A DNA stretch of 64,000 nt from Novosphingobium sp. SG707. Lineage in GTDB: Bacteria > Pseudomonadota > Alphaproteobacteria > Sphingomonadales > Sphingomonadaceae. Of the stretch, positions 51,400 through 59,749 are shown in pieces. The DNA is taken from contig NZ_JAAZQL010000004.1 in assembly GCF_012275515.1 (NCBI RefSeq), positions 1 to 64,000 of the forward strand, written 5' to 3'. The number at the start of each line of letters is the position of its first letter. The first letter of the stretch is position 1. Below the pieces are notes generated by a model. It was not told where the DNA came from. It saw only the letters and a program-made list of their open reading frames with translations, and searched no databases. The translations under genes and the position numbers were made by a program.

Positions 51400-52863
51400 T
51401 CATGGCGCCCCGGCCATCCGGTCTCGCTCAAAAGCGTCCCATTCCCGGTCGAGCGCGGCCAGCGCCGCCGCCTTTTCATCGCTCGGCAGGAAAGAATAGG
51501 TCAGGCTGTTGCGCGAAGCCTGTTTGAGGTCCCGATAGGTCAGCCCCTGTTCGCGCACGGCGCGGACGTATTCGCCGGTCATGTCGCCGCGCAAAACGCC
51601 CGCATCATCCGTGCTGAGCACAAAGGGCACGCCATAGCGGCGATAGAGCCCCAGCGGATGCGCTTCGCCTTTTACGCCGAGGATCACATCATTGCTGGTC
51701 AGATTGATTTCGACCGCAATCCCCGCGCGGGCCATGCGCGCCATGATGGTGGCGGCATTTTCCTCTCCGGCAATATCGACGCCATGGCCAATGCGCTGGG
51801 CGCCCGCCGCGATGGCCTGCGCGATATGGTCGGTACGGGCCAAAGGCGGCACCTGCGTCGCGCCCAGTTCCCCTGCATGCAGCGTGCGATGAACACGCGG
51901 ATAACGCGCCGCCAGAAAGCGGATCATCGCCATGTGCAGCGTGTAATCGCGCAGCGCCAGCGGGTGATCCTCGGGCATGACGATGTTGATGCCGACATAG
52001 CGCGGATCGCGGTCCGCCATCATGAAGGCCGCCGCCAGCGAGCGAAACACCATGCGCGGCGGAAGCGCCCGCAAGGCCTGAAACAGATAATGCACCCGCA
52101 CCTTGCATCCGGCCTCGGCCTGCGGCGTGGCGCATTGCAGGATCCGGATCGCCTCCGCCTCGTCGCGGGTCAATTCCGCGCTCGCCTGCGCCAGCAAAGG
52201 CTCTATCAGGGCGCGGTCAGCCTCAAAGGCGGCGGCAATATCGCCCTCGCCCATCGGCGCATCGCCCGCCGCCATGATGGCATGGGAAAAGGCGTTGGTG
52301 TTGTGATCCAGCTCCAGATAGCCAACCCGGTCCAGCGCGGCATGGCGCCGCACCGAGGCTAGCATCGGCCCGGTCGAGATGGCGGCGATCGGGGCAAAAC
52401 GCGCAAAGGTCTGAAAGAATTGCGCATGACCCGAACGTTCATTGCGCCCCACGCCCGCCTGCCAGCCGCGCGTCGAGAAACTATCGACCAGCCGGGCATA
52501 GGAGGGCGCTTCCTGCCCATCGCGACGTTCAATCCGGCGTTCGCTCGCGCATCCGCCGGGCGGAGGCGGTTCGACGCTCAAGCCATCGGCCGTGACGCAA
52601 AAGCCCGCCTGCGCCGCCCAGAGCAGATAATCCTCGGCCCAGATCGCCCCCGACAGGTGGTTATGCAGATCGCCGCCCTTGGGCATGGCGCGCAGGAATA
52701 CGCGCAATTCGGTCGGGCTCTGCGCCGCACGCGCCATCATCTGCGCCACCGCCGCCTCGCGCTGCGGAGAGGAATGGGCGCGGGCGGCGGTGGTTCCGGC
52801 CAGAACCGCGTGAGGGAGGAGCGCGGCCCCGGCCAGTATGCAAAGACCCAAAGACCGGCGCAT
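51400..52863 (-). CDS. Secreted/periplasmic adenosine deaminase
   Basis: A 487-residue deaminase with a signal peptide (GLCILAGAALLPHAVLAG). The zinc and catalytic motifs are complete: GDLHNHLSGA (HxH), TLHAGELGA with the catalytic Glu, RIGHGVD and LSTDDAGVLR. It converts adenosine to inosine, here outside the cytoplasm; the extra length and the MPKGGDLHNH start recall ADGF-type extracellular deaminases. Start: an in-frame TTG at 52911 exists, but ATG 52863 gives the signal peptide directly. First gene of the purine set; divergent from a LysR gene. Confidence 0.88.
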   Translation of the reverse strand: MRRSLGLCILAGAALLPHAVLAGTTAARAHSSPQREAAVAQMMARAAQSPTELRVFLRAMPKGGDLHNHLSGAIWAEDYLLWAAQAGFCVTADGLSVEPPPPGGCASERRIERRDGQEAPSYARLVDSFSTRGWQAGVGRNERSGHAQFFQTFARFAPIAAISTGPMLASVRRHAALDRVGYLELDHNTNAFSHAIMAAGDAPMGEGDIAAAFEADRALIEPLLAQASAELTRDEAEAIRILQCATPQAEAGCKVRVHYLFQALRALPPRMVFRSLAAAFMMADRDPRYVGINIVMPEDHPLALRDYTLHMAMIRFLAARYPRVHRTLHAGELGATQVPPLARTDHIAQAIAAGAQRIGHGVDIAGEENAATIMARMARAGIAVEINLTSNDVILGVKGEAHPLGLYRRYGVPFVLSTDDAGVLRGDMTGEYVRAVREQGLTYRDLKQASRNSLTYSFLPSDEKAAALAALDREWDAFERDRMAGAP

Positions 52864-52969
52864 ACGCAAGGTCGAGGCGCCCAACCGCCGCCTGCCACCG
52901 GAAATGTTCAAGATTTGTCCCCGTCAAAGGGTCCCCTGACCCCTTCGGCGGCGAATTTAGGGCTTGACG

Positions 52970-53008
52970 TGCAACAATCAAACGCAATGATTTAGACGCA
53001 GCGTTGCA
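52970..53008. promoter_or_regulatory. Candidate LysR operator in the divergent purine/LysR promoter
   Basis: TGCAAC at 52970-52975 and GTTGCA at 53003-53008 are inverted repeats in the short region between the adenosine deaminase and LysR genes. LysR proteins usually bind inverted repeats in such divergent promoters. TTGACG near 52964 could be a -35 element. Suggestive only. Confidence 0.35.
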
Positions 53009-53039
53009 AAAATGAGCGCACCTTTCCCGGAGTCAATCC

Positions 53040-53951
53040 ATGCCCGCCTTCTCCCGTTTCCTGCGCTATTTCATGGTGGTGGGCCGCACCGGCTCCATTC
53101 GTAAGGCAGCGGATGAATTGCATGTCTCGGCCTCGGCCATCGACCGGCAAATCCTGAACGCCGAGGCCGAGATCGGTATGCCGCTGTTTGAGCGTCTGCC
53201 CTCGGGCCTGCGCCTGACGGCGGCGGGCGAGATCATGATGGCGGCGGGCGGCAACTGGCAAAAATCGCTGGCCGATGCGCGGGCGCGGATCGAGGATCTG
53301 CGCGGACTGAAACGCGGCCATGTCGAGATCGCCGTCATCCATGCGCTGACCAAGGGCTATATTCCGCAAGTGCTGTCCGCGCTCCACCGGCGCTATCCGG
53401 GCATCACCGTGGCGCTGCGCATATTGGACAGCGCGGCGATGCGCGATGCGGTGGCCGATGGCGAGGTCGATTTCGGCATCGGCTTTGAACCGCAATCGAT
53501 CCGCGATCTGACGGTGCGCGCCTTTGCCGATGTGCCGCTGGGCTTCATTACTCTGCCCGGCCACCCGATCGCGCAATTGCCCCGCGCGCGCTTTTCGATG
53601 GCCGCCGATCTCCCGGTCATCCTGCCCGCGCGGCCTCTGGCGGTGCATGATCAGGTGGCCGTTCTGCAAGGCGCGGCGCAGGTGCCGCTCAACCGCATCT
53701 TCACATCCGACAATATCCAGATGATCGCCAGTCTGGTGCAGGAAGGTGTCGGCGTGGGCGTCCTGTCATGGGTCGATGTGGCCAGCGAGGTGCGCGCCGG
53801 AACGCTCTGTTTTACCCCTCTGGCCGATCCGATCCTGAAACCTCTGGTGCTGGCCATGACCACGGCCACATCGCGCACGCTGTCCTATGCCGCCGATCTG
53901 GTGCTGGGCGAAATCCAGCAGGGGTTTGCCGCACTGGCCTATCAGGAATAG
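53040..53951 (+). CDS. LysR-family transcriptional regulator
   Basis: A 303-residue regulator. N-terminal winged helix-turn-helix (FLRYFMVVGRTGSIRKAADE and HVSASAIDRQILNAEAEIG), then the two-lobed periplasmic-binding-like effector domain from about 90. GGAG eight bases upstream supports the start. It is divergent from the adenosine deaminase gene and is the likely regulator of the deaminase-TBDR-NUP set, with a purine or its breakdown product as a plausible effector. Confidence 0.92.
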   Translation: MPAFSRFLRYFMVVGRTGSIRKAADELHVSASAIDRQILNAEAEIGMPLFERLPSGLRLTAAGEIMMAAGGNWQKSLADARARIEDLRGLKRGHVEIAVIHALTKGYIPQVLSALHRRYPGITVALRILDSAAMRDAVADGEVDFGIGFEPQSIRDLTVRAFADVPLGFITLPGHPIAQLPRARFSMAADLPVILPARPLAVHDQVAVLQGAAQVPLNRIFTSDNIQMIASLVQEGVGVGVLSWVDVASEVRAGTLCFTPLADPILKPLVLAMTTATSRTLSYAADLVLGEIQQGFAALAYQE

Positions 53952-53956
53952 CCCGT

Positions 53957-55219
53957 TTATCCAGCGCAGGCCGCCGCCAGCAATTTCATCCGCATCTGGC
54001 TCAGATTGGGCAGATTGGCCTGCGCAAGCATCGCGCTGTCGGCCGCGCCCACGATGCGGTCCTTGCCATAGCAATTGCCCAGATCGACCGTCTCCTGCGC
54101 CACCGCCCGGCCCAGTTTGAGCGAATAGAAGCAGCGCACGGTGGGCATGGCCGGATCGTCGGGGTTTTGGTCCACCACCATCGCCAGCCGATGCGAGGCC
54201 AGCAGCACGATCGACCCCACCGGATAGACCCCGACCGCGACAATGAACTCGCGCAGAATATCGGGATCATACGCCCCCGCATCGGCCTGCATCATCTCGA
54301 TCACGCGGGCCGGATCGGACACGCCATCCCCGTCAAACGGATTGGCCAGATCGTCATAGGCATCACAGATCGCCGCCATCCGGCCCAGCAGGCTGATCCC
54401 CTCGCCCGCCACGCCTTCGGGATAGCCCGCGCCGTCCATCCGCTCGTGATGCTCGTAGCAGGCACGCACGACCGCTTCGTCAAAACCGCCCGTCGCCACG
54501 AAATCGCGCCCGAACAACACATGCTCGCGCACGGCCCGCTCGGGCAGATCCCTCCAGTCGCCCTGCCATCGCTCGGGCATGGGGAGCAGCGCAATGCCGC
54601 TGTCCATCAACAGGCCCGCAAGGCCGGCATCATGCATCTGTTCATGCGACAGTTTCATCTGCCGCCCCAGCGAGATCATCAGCGCCGATGTGGCCAGCGC
54701 ATGGCGGAACAGATATTCCATGTCGCGCTTGCACCGCATCAAACCGTTGAAGGCATGGGGGTTGCGCTGAACCGAGGCAAAGACCGATTCGACCACCGGG
54801 GCCACCACCTCGGGCTGGATCGCCTTGCCCAGCCGGGCCTCGATAAAGGCGCGCGAGATGACTTTGACGCCCATGTCGGCGGCCTGCTCGGCGCGACCGA
54901 ATTCGCGGGCCATGCTGCGCGGAGTCAGCGCATGGGCGGATTGGCGCCGGTCGGCCTTCTGCTCCTCCAGCAACATCTGGCGCCGCCGCCGGGGCGTGAC
55001 CGGGGGCAGCGCGGCCAAAGGCTCGCCCTCAGGCACGTCGCATCCACGCGCGGTATCGATTATCACGGCGGCCACATCGCTGGCCCGCAGCCGCGCCAAC
55101 CGCTCCTCGTCCGTCAGCAGAAACCGCCCCCGCCAGAAGGGATGGCTGAACCAGTTGCCCTCCAGCTTGTGGATGAACATGCCAAGTTGCGCCTGCTGGG
55201 GATCAATCCGTTTGAGCAT
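53957..55219 (-). CDS. HD-GYP-type protein with degenerate HD motif
   Basis: A 420-residue protein. An N-terminal DUF3391-like domain (about 1-80) precedes an HD-GYP domain (about 150-350). HHERMDGAGYPEG at 257-269 is intact, as are His173 and His232, but the HD dyad is Met205-Asp206 where the family has His-Asp, and the following Lys is Ile209. Loss of the metal-binding His suggests weak or no c-di-GMP phosphodiesterase activity, so it may act as a binding or scaffold protein. ATG 55219 gives the conserved start LKRIDPQQAQLGMFI. Confidence 0.85.
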   Translation of the reverse strand: MLKRIDPQQAQLGMFIHKLEGNWFSHPFWRGRFLLTDEERLARLRASDVAAVIIDTARGCDVPEGEPLAALPPVTPRRRRQMLLEEQKADRRQSAHALTPRSMAREFGRAEQAADMGVKVISRAFIEARLGKAIQPEVVAPVVESVFASVQRNPHAFNGLMRCKRDMEYLFRHALATSALMISLGRQMKLSHEQMHDAGLAGLLMDSGIALLPMPERWQGDWRDLPERAVREHVLFGRDFVATGGFDEAVVRACYEHHERMDGAGYPEGVAGEGISLLGRMAAICDAYDDLANPFDGDGVSDPARVIEMMQADAGAYDPDILREFIVAVGVYPVGSIVLLASHRLAMVVDQNPDDPAMPTVRCFYSLKLGRAVAQETVDLGNCYGKDRIVGAADSAMLAQANLPNLSQMRMKLLAAACAG

Positions 55220-55462
55220 GGGTCTGTGTGGACTTTTGTCTGAGTTGCGACGCGAACTTCGCAATTGGCGACAAATTTCTAAAATCCGAAGGGGCTGGAT
55301 CTAGGCAGAAACCCTTGTCGGCTGTTGCGCAAAACGAGCGGCCAGCAGCCCTGTTCGGCACCGATTTCGCACAGGGCGCGGGTGGCGCTGGTTATCGCCC
55401 GTTAAAATTTGGGGGGCGCTCCGGCGGGGAAAGGGCCATGAATTTTTATTCATTTTTCCTAT
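55220..55462. other. Divergent intergenic region with nested palindrome
   Basis: No gene. Close to the HD-GYP start lies TTGCGA/TCGCAA (55245-55250 and 55259-55264) with an inner GCGAA-C-TTCGC (55252-55262), a candidate operator. The stretch continues into the iron-type boxes ahead of TBDR 4. Confidence 0.4.
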
Positions 55463-55510
55463 TGCAACGCATTCGCATTTGCTCAATAGGCTCTTGCAAC
55501 TTAATCGCAA
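55463..55510 (+). promoter_or_regulatory. Two Fur-like 17-bp boxes ahead of TBDR 4
   Basis: TTGCAACGCATTCGCAT (55463-55479) and TTGCAACTTAATCGCAA (55494-55510) share 13 of 17 positions and the TTGC...GCA(A/T) ends. The same frame of bases occurs as a perfect palindrome ahead of tonB (61652). They lie 13-60 bases before the receptor start, a repressor position. I infer iron (Fur-type) control. Confidence 0.55.
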
Positions 55511-55522
55511 TAAGGAAAGCTC

Positions 55523-57865
55523 ATGAACTCCGGCAGCAAACCTCTCCTGCTCGGCGCCGCATCGCTGATTGCGCCTGCCATCGCCAATCCCGCGCTGGCC
55601 GCCGAACAAACGCCCCAGCAGGCCGATCTGGGCAGCTTTGCCGTCACCGATACCGCCGTCACGGGTGGCACGTACAAGACCGAGCGCCAGTCCTCGCCCA
55701 AGGCGACCGCCGATCTGGTCGACACCCCCCGCTCGATCACGGTGGTGACGCGCCAATTGCTGGAGGACACGTCCTCGACCACGCTGGCCGAGGCGCTGCG
55801 CACGGTGCCGGGCATCACGCTGGGTTCGGGCGAAGGCGGCAACCCGCTGGGCGACCGTCCCTTCCTGCGCGGTTCGGATTCGTCGAACGCGATCTATCTG
55901 GACGGCGTGCGCGATATTGCCGCCACCAGCCGCGAAACCTTTGCGGTCGAATCCATCGAGATTACCAAGGGCTCGGACGGCATCACCAATGGTTCGGGCA
56001 ATGCGGGCGGCTCGATCAATATCGTGTCCAAGAGCCCCGAAAAGCGCCGCTTCATCAATGCGGACGCCACCTATGGCACCAAGGATTACAAGCGCTTCAC
56101 GGCCGACATCAACCAGCCGATCAGCGATTTCGTCGGCCTGCGCGTGTCGGGCATGTATCACGATCAGGGCGTCGCGGGCCGCGATTACGTGTGGCAACGC
56201 CGCTGGGGCGTCGCGCCCTCGATCAAGATCGGCATGACCGGCCCCACCAGCCTGACGCTGGACTGGTATCACATGCAGTCGAGCGAATTGCCCGATCAGG
56301 GCATCCCCTATACGCGCATCGCCACCAGCTTTGGCCCCGGTTATTACGAAGTCGCCCCGCTGGGCACCGATCCGTTTACCACCGCCAATGGCGGCACCGT
56401 GCAGCGCCAGCGCGGCACGTTCTATGGCCTCGTCAACCGCGATTTCCGCACCAGCAACACCGACGCCTTCACCGCACGCTTTGAACACAAGATCAGCCCG
56501 GACCTGAAAATCCGCAATACGATGCGCTACAGCAACACCGAGCAGGATTATCTCTGGACCCTGCCCGATGACTCGCGCGGCAATCTCTATTCCTATGGCA
56601 CGATCTCGCGCCGGGTGAACGCGCGCTACAGCAAACAGGACGGGCTGGTCGATCAGCTCGACCTGTCGGGCAAGTTCAACACCGGCGGCATCCAGCACAG
56701 TTTCGCCGCCGGGCTGGAGTTCAACTGGCAAAAATCGGCCATCGGCAATTACCTGTCCGACACCAGCGGCACGGCGGTCGCGCTGGCCATTGCCTGCCCC
56801 ACGGCCACGACGGGCACCAACGGCATTTGCACCAGCGCTTCCAACCCCAATCCGTTTGATGCGTTCAACGTGCCCGTCGTCAAGGGCCCGAACAATTCCC
56901 AGACCTTCTCGGACTGGACCACGCTGTCGGCCTATGTGTTTGACACGATCACGCTGTCGGACAAGTGGATGATCAATCTGGGCGGGCGCTATGACCGCTA
57001 TCTCACCCATGTCAGCGCCAGTTCGGCCGCGCCCTATACGGCGGCCCGCACGTGGACCCGCCGGGTGGACGATCTGTTCACCTATCAGGCCGGGCTGGTC
57101 TACAAACCGCGCCCGAACGGCAGCTTCTATATCTCGACCTCGACCTCGGCCATCGCGCCCGGCTCGTTCCTGTCGCAGGGGCTGGAGGACAACACGCTGA
57201 CGGCCACCACCACCATCGGGGTGGACGCGCTGAAAGTGCAAAAGAGCACAACCTATGAGGCGGGCACCAAGTGGAACCTGTTTGACGAGAACCTGTCGCT
57301 CTCGCTGGCCGTGTTCCAGACGCGCACCACCAATGTCCGCGCCAATCTGGGCGACGGCACGGTGGGCTTTATCGGCGACAAGCGGGTGCGCGGCATCGAA
57401 CTGGGCATCAGCGGCAATATCACCGACAAGTGGAGCCTGTTCGGCGGCTGGGCGCATATGCCCTCGGTCATGCTCAACGGCGGCTATACGCTGGTGGGCA
57501 CCGCCTATGTGCCCGCCGCCATCACCGGCAAGCGCGCGCCCAACACCCCGCTCGACAGCATCAGCTTGACCACGACCTACAAGGTCACGCCCAAGTTCAC
57601 GCTGGGCGGCGGCGCGATCTATATGGGCAAGGTGTATGGCGGCTATTCCTTCGGCAGCACGGCCTCGACGGTGCGCGCGGTCTATACGCCGTCCTACTGG
57701 CGCTTTGATGCCAATGCCGCCTATCAGTTGACCGACCATATCGGCGTCAAGGTCTCGGCGCTGAACCTGACCAACAAGCTCTATTACGATGCCACCTATG
57801 TCAGCCATTATGCCCATCAGGCGGCGGGCCGTACCATTCTGGCCAGCCTGAGCCTGAAGTATTGA
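55523..57865 (+). CDS. TonB-dependent siderophore receptor, Fiu-like
   Basis: A 780-residue outer-membrane receptor. Signal peptide to about Ala27, then a siderophore-type plug (DTPRSITVVTRQLLEDTSST, VPGITLGSGEGGNPLGDRPF, YLDGVRD, ESIEITKGSDG, GSINIVSKSP) and a barrel ending ASLSLKY. The GDRPFLRG and GVRD segments resemble catecholate receptors such as Fiu. First gene of a same-strand run through sel1, pepSY, DUF2271, DUF4198 and apbE. AAGGAAAG supports the ATG. Fur-like boxes precede it. Confidence 0.93.
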   Translation: MNSGSKPLLLGAASLIAPAIANPALAAEQTPQQADLGSFAVTDTAVTGGTYKTERQSSPKATADLVDTPRSITVVTRQLLEDTSSTTLAEALRTVPGITLGSGEGGNPLGDRPFLRGSDSSNAIYLDGVRDIAATSRETFAVESIEITKGSDGITNGSGNAGGSINIVSKSPEKRRFINADATYGTKDYKRFTADINQPISDFVGLRVSGMYHDQGVAGRDYVWQRRWGVAPSIKIGMTGPTSLTLDWYHMQSSELPDQGIPYTRIATSFGPGYYEVAPLGTDPFTTANGGTVQRQRGTFYGLVNRDFRTSNTDAFTARFEHKISPDLKIRNTMRYSNTEQDYLWTLPDDSRGNLYSYGTISRRVNARYSKQDGLVDQLDLSGKFNTGGIQHSFAAGLEFNWQKSAIGNYLSDTSGTAVALAIACPTATTGTNGICTSASNPNPFDAFNVPVVKGPNNSQTFSDWTTLSAYVFDTITLSDKWMINLGGRYDRYLTHVSASSAAPYTAARTWTRRVDDLFTYQAGLVYKPRPNGSFYISTSTSAIAPGSFLSQGLEDNTLTATTTIGVDALKVQKSTTYEAGTKWNLFDENLSLSLAVFQTRTTNVRANLGDGTVGFIGDKRVRGIELGISGNITDKWSLFGGWAHMPSVMLNGGYTLVGTAYVPAAITGKRAPNTPLDSISLTTTYKVTPKFTLGGGAIYMGKVYGGYSFGSTASTVRAVYTPSYWRFDANAAYQLTDHIGVKVSALNLTNKLYYDATYVSHYAHQAAGRTILASLSLKY

Positions 57866-57867
57866 GC

Positions 57868-58602
57868 ATGAGCCATTCCCCGCTGACGGTGGAAGAGTGG
57901 CAGGCGGTGCTGGCGGGGGATTCTGCCGGCGCCGCCGCTGCGCTGTTTGATGCGGCACGCGGCGGGGACGCCCATGCCGCGCTGCATTACGGGCAATGCC
58001 TGCTGGACGGGCGCGGCGTGGCGCGCGATCCGCAAGGCGCCTTCCGCTGGTTCGTTCAGGCCGCGCAATCGGGCCTGGCGCCCGCGATGAACATGGTGGG
58101 CCGCTGCCTCGATCAGGGCTGGGGCGTGGATGAGACGCCGCGCCTTGCCGCATCATGGTTTGCCGCCGCAGCCGACAAGGGCGATGCCTGGGGCCTCTAC
58201 AATTACGCCACCGCGCTCTCGCTGGGCCGGGGCGTGGAGCAGGACCGGGCGCGGGCGCTGGAGCTGTTCCGCCGCGCCGCCGCGATGGGCCATGCAAAAT
58301 CGCAAAACATGATCGGATCGTTCCACGAGGATGGCTGGGCCGTGCCGGTCAATCTGGACGTGGCTGCCTATCACTATGCCCGCGCGGCCGAGGGCGGCGA
58401 TTTTCGCGGCTGTTTCAACCATGCCCGCATGGAAATCGCGCATGGGCGGATGGATTCGGCTCACCGCTGGCTGACCGAAGCGGCCCGCCTTGGCCATGCC
58501 CGGTTCCGCCGCCAGATGGTCCAGTGGCTGAACGGGCGCGAGGAAGCATGGCTGCGCCGGTTTGCCGCCCAGATTCTATCGACGGACATGGCTCCGGCAT
58601 GA
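57868..58602 (+). CDS. Sel1-repeat protein
   Basis: A 244-residue soluble protein built from about five Sel1/TPR-like helical repeats (e.g. ALHYGQCLLDGRGVARDPQG, YNYATALSLGRGVEQDRARA). Such solenoids hold protein partners. No signal peptide is seen, so it is probably cytoplasmic. The start overlaps or closely follows the receptor stop (TTG 57862 or ATG 57868) and its stop overlaps the next ATG, so it is a bona fide member of the iron operon and may regulate or scaffold it. Confidence 0.88.
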   Translation: MSHSPLTVEEWQAVLAGDSAGAAAALFDAARGGDAHAALHYGQCLLDGRGVARDPQGAFRWFVQAAQSGLAPAMNMVGRCLDQGWGVDETPRLAASWFAAAADKGDAWGLYNYATALSLGRGVEQDRARALELFRRAAAMGHAKSQNMIGSFHEDGWAVPVNLDVAAYHYARAAEGGDFRGCFNHARMEIAHGRMDSAHRWLTEAARLGHARFRRQMVQWLNGREEAWLRRFAAQILSTDMAPA

Positions 58603-59222
58603 GCAGGAAAAAGAATGGCGCGGCCAAACAGTGGTGGCAGCGCCAGTTTCACACATGGCACTGGATCAGCGCGGCCATCTCGTTGATCGGCATGTTGTTT
58701 TTCGCCATTACCGGGATCACGCTGAACCATGCGGACGCCTTTGCCGCCAGCCCCAAGGTGGTCGAACGCAGCGGGCAATTGTCGGTCGGCGCGCTGGTGC
58801 TGCTGCGCGCGCACCATGGCCCCAACGCTCCCCTGCCCGCGCCGGTCGCCGCCGCGGTCGCACAGGCCGTCCACATTGATGTTTCGGGCCATGACGCCGA
58901 ATGGGCCGAGGATGCGATCACGGTCAACCTGCCCCGTCCGGGCGGCGACGGCTTTGTCTCGATCAACCCGGCCGATGGCGCGATTACGGCGGAACTGACC
59001 GACCGGGGCCTGCTCTCGCTGGCCAATGATCTGCACAAGGGGCGCAATGCGGGTGGGCCGTGGGTGTGGTTCCTCGACATTTTCGCGGTTGCCTGCGTGG
59101 TCTTCACGCTCACCGGCCTGTTGCTGCTGCATCTCCATTCCAAGCGCCGCCCCTCGACATGGCCGCTGGTGGGGCTGGGGCTGATCGTGCCGCTGCTGCT
59201 TGTCCATTTCCTTGTTCCCTAA
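58599..59222 (+). CDS. PepSY-type membrane protein
   Basis: A 207-residue inner-membrane protein. TM1 is about 20-42 (ISLIGMLFFAITGITLNH), followed by a periplasmic PepSY-like loop with DLHKGRNAGG, TM2 (FLDIFAVACVVFTLTGLLLL) and TM3 near the C-terminus. Histidines flank the helices (FHTWHW, LNH, DLHKG, LHLHSK), as in PepSY ferric-reductase-like proteins that can bind haem. Predicted to pass electrons across the membrane for iron reduction. ATG 58599 overlaps the sel1 stop (ATGA). Confidence 0.85.
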   Translation: MSRKKNGAAKQWWQRQFHTWHWISAAISLIGMLFFAITGITLNHADAFAASPKVVERSGQLSVGALVLLRAHHGPNAPLPAPVAAAVAQAVHIDVSGHDAEWAEDAITVNLPRPGGDGFVSINPADGAITAELTDRGLLSLANDLHKGRNAGGPWVWFLDIFAVACVVFTLTGLLLLHLHSKRRPSTWPLVGLGLIVPLLLVHFLVP

Positions 59223-59234
59223 AAGGAATATCCG

Positions 59235-59720
59235 ATGAAACCCTCCTCCCTGCTTGCCCCCGTGCTGGCTCTTGCCCCGGCAAGCGCCATGGCCGGTTCG
59301 ATCTCTATCGACCTGCCGCGCCTGCCCGTTGCCGAATATCATCGCCCCTATGTCGCCATCTGGATTGAGGGCGCAGGCATCCAGCCGCGCACCGTGGCCG
59401 TCTGGTATGACGCCGACCATCGCGGCGATCCGGGCACGAAATGGCTGTCGGACCTGCGCGGATGGTGGCGCGTGGCCGGGCGCAATATCGGCACGCCGCC
59501 CTCCGGCATTTCGGGCGCCACCCGCGCGCCGGGCCACCACACGATCCCCCTGCCCGCCGATCTGAAACCCGGCGCCTATACGCTCAAGGTCGAGGCCGCG
59601 CGCGAAACCGGCGGGCGCGAACTGGTCAGCGTACCCTTCACCCTGCCGCGCACCGGCGGCAAGGGCGCGGGCAATGGCGCGGGCGGCGAAATCGGCGCGG
59701 TTGCCGTCACCCTCCCCTGA
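59235..59720 (+). CDS. DUF2271 periplasmic protein with ApbE-type SGAT motif
   Basis: A 161-residue secreted protein (signal peptide to about Ala20). The DUF2271 body shows YVAIWIEGAG, TVAVWYDADHRGDPGTKWL and LRGWWRV. Residues 93-96 read SGAT (PPSGISGATRAPGHH), matching the short motif in which ApbE attaches FMN to Thr; Thr96 is the candidate. With pepSY before and apbE after, it is probably a periplasmic flavin carrier that receives electrons from the membrane. AAAAGGA supports the start. Confidence 0.85.
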   Translation: MKPSSLLAPVLALAPASAMAGSISIDLPRLPVAEYHRPYVAIWIEGAGIQPRTVAVWYDADHRGDPGTKWLSDLRGWWRVAGRNIGTPPSGISGATRAPGHHTIPLPADLKPGAYTLKVEAARETGGRELVSVPFTLPRTGGKGAGNGAGGEIGAVAVTLP

Positions 59721-59749
59721 TCCGTCCCTTCCCCACAGGAGCCTTCTCC

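Noticed and set aside
55301..58297. 998-codon minus-strand open frame opposite TBDR 4 and sel1
   Set aside because: No family-like motif; composition matches the complement of GC-rich coding DNA and the plus strand has well-supported genes.
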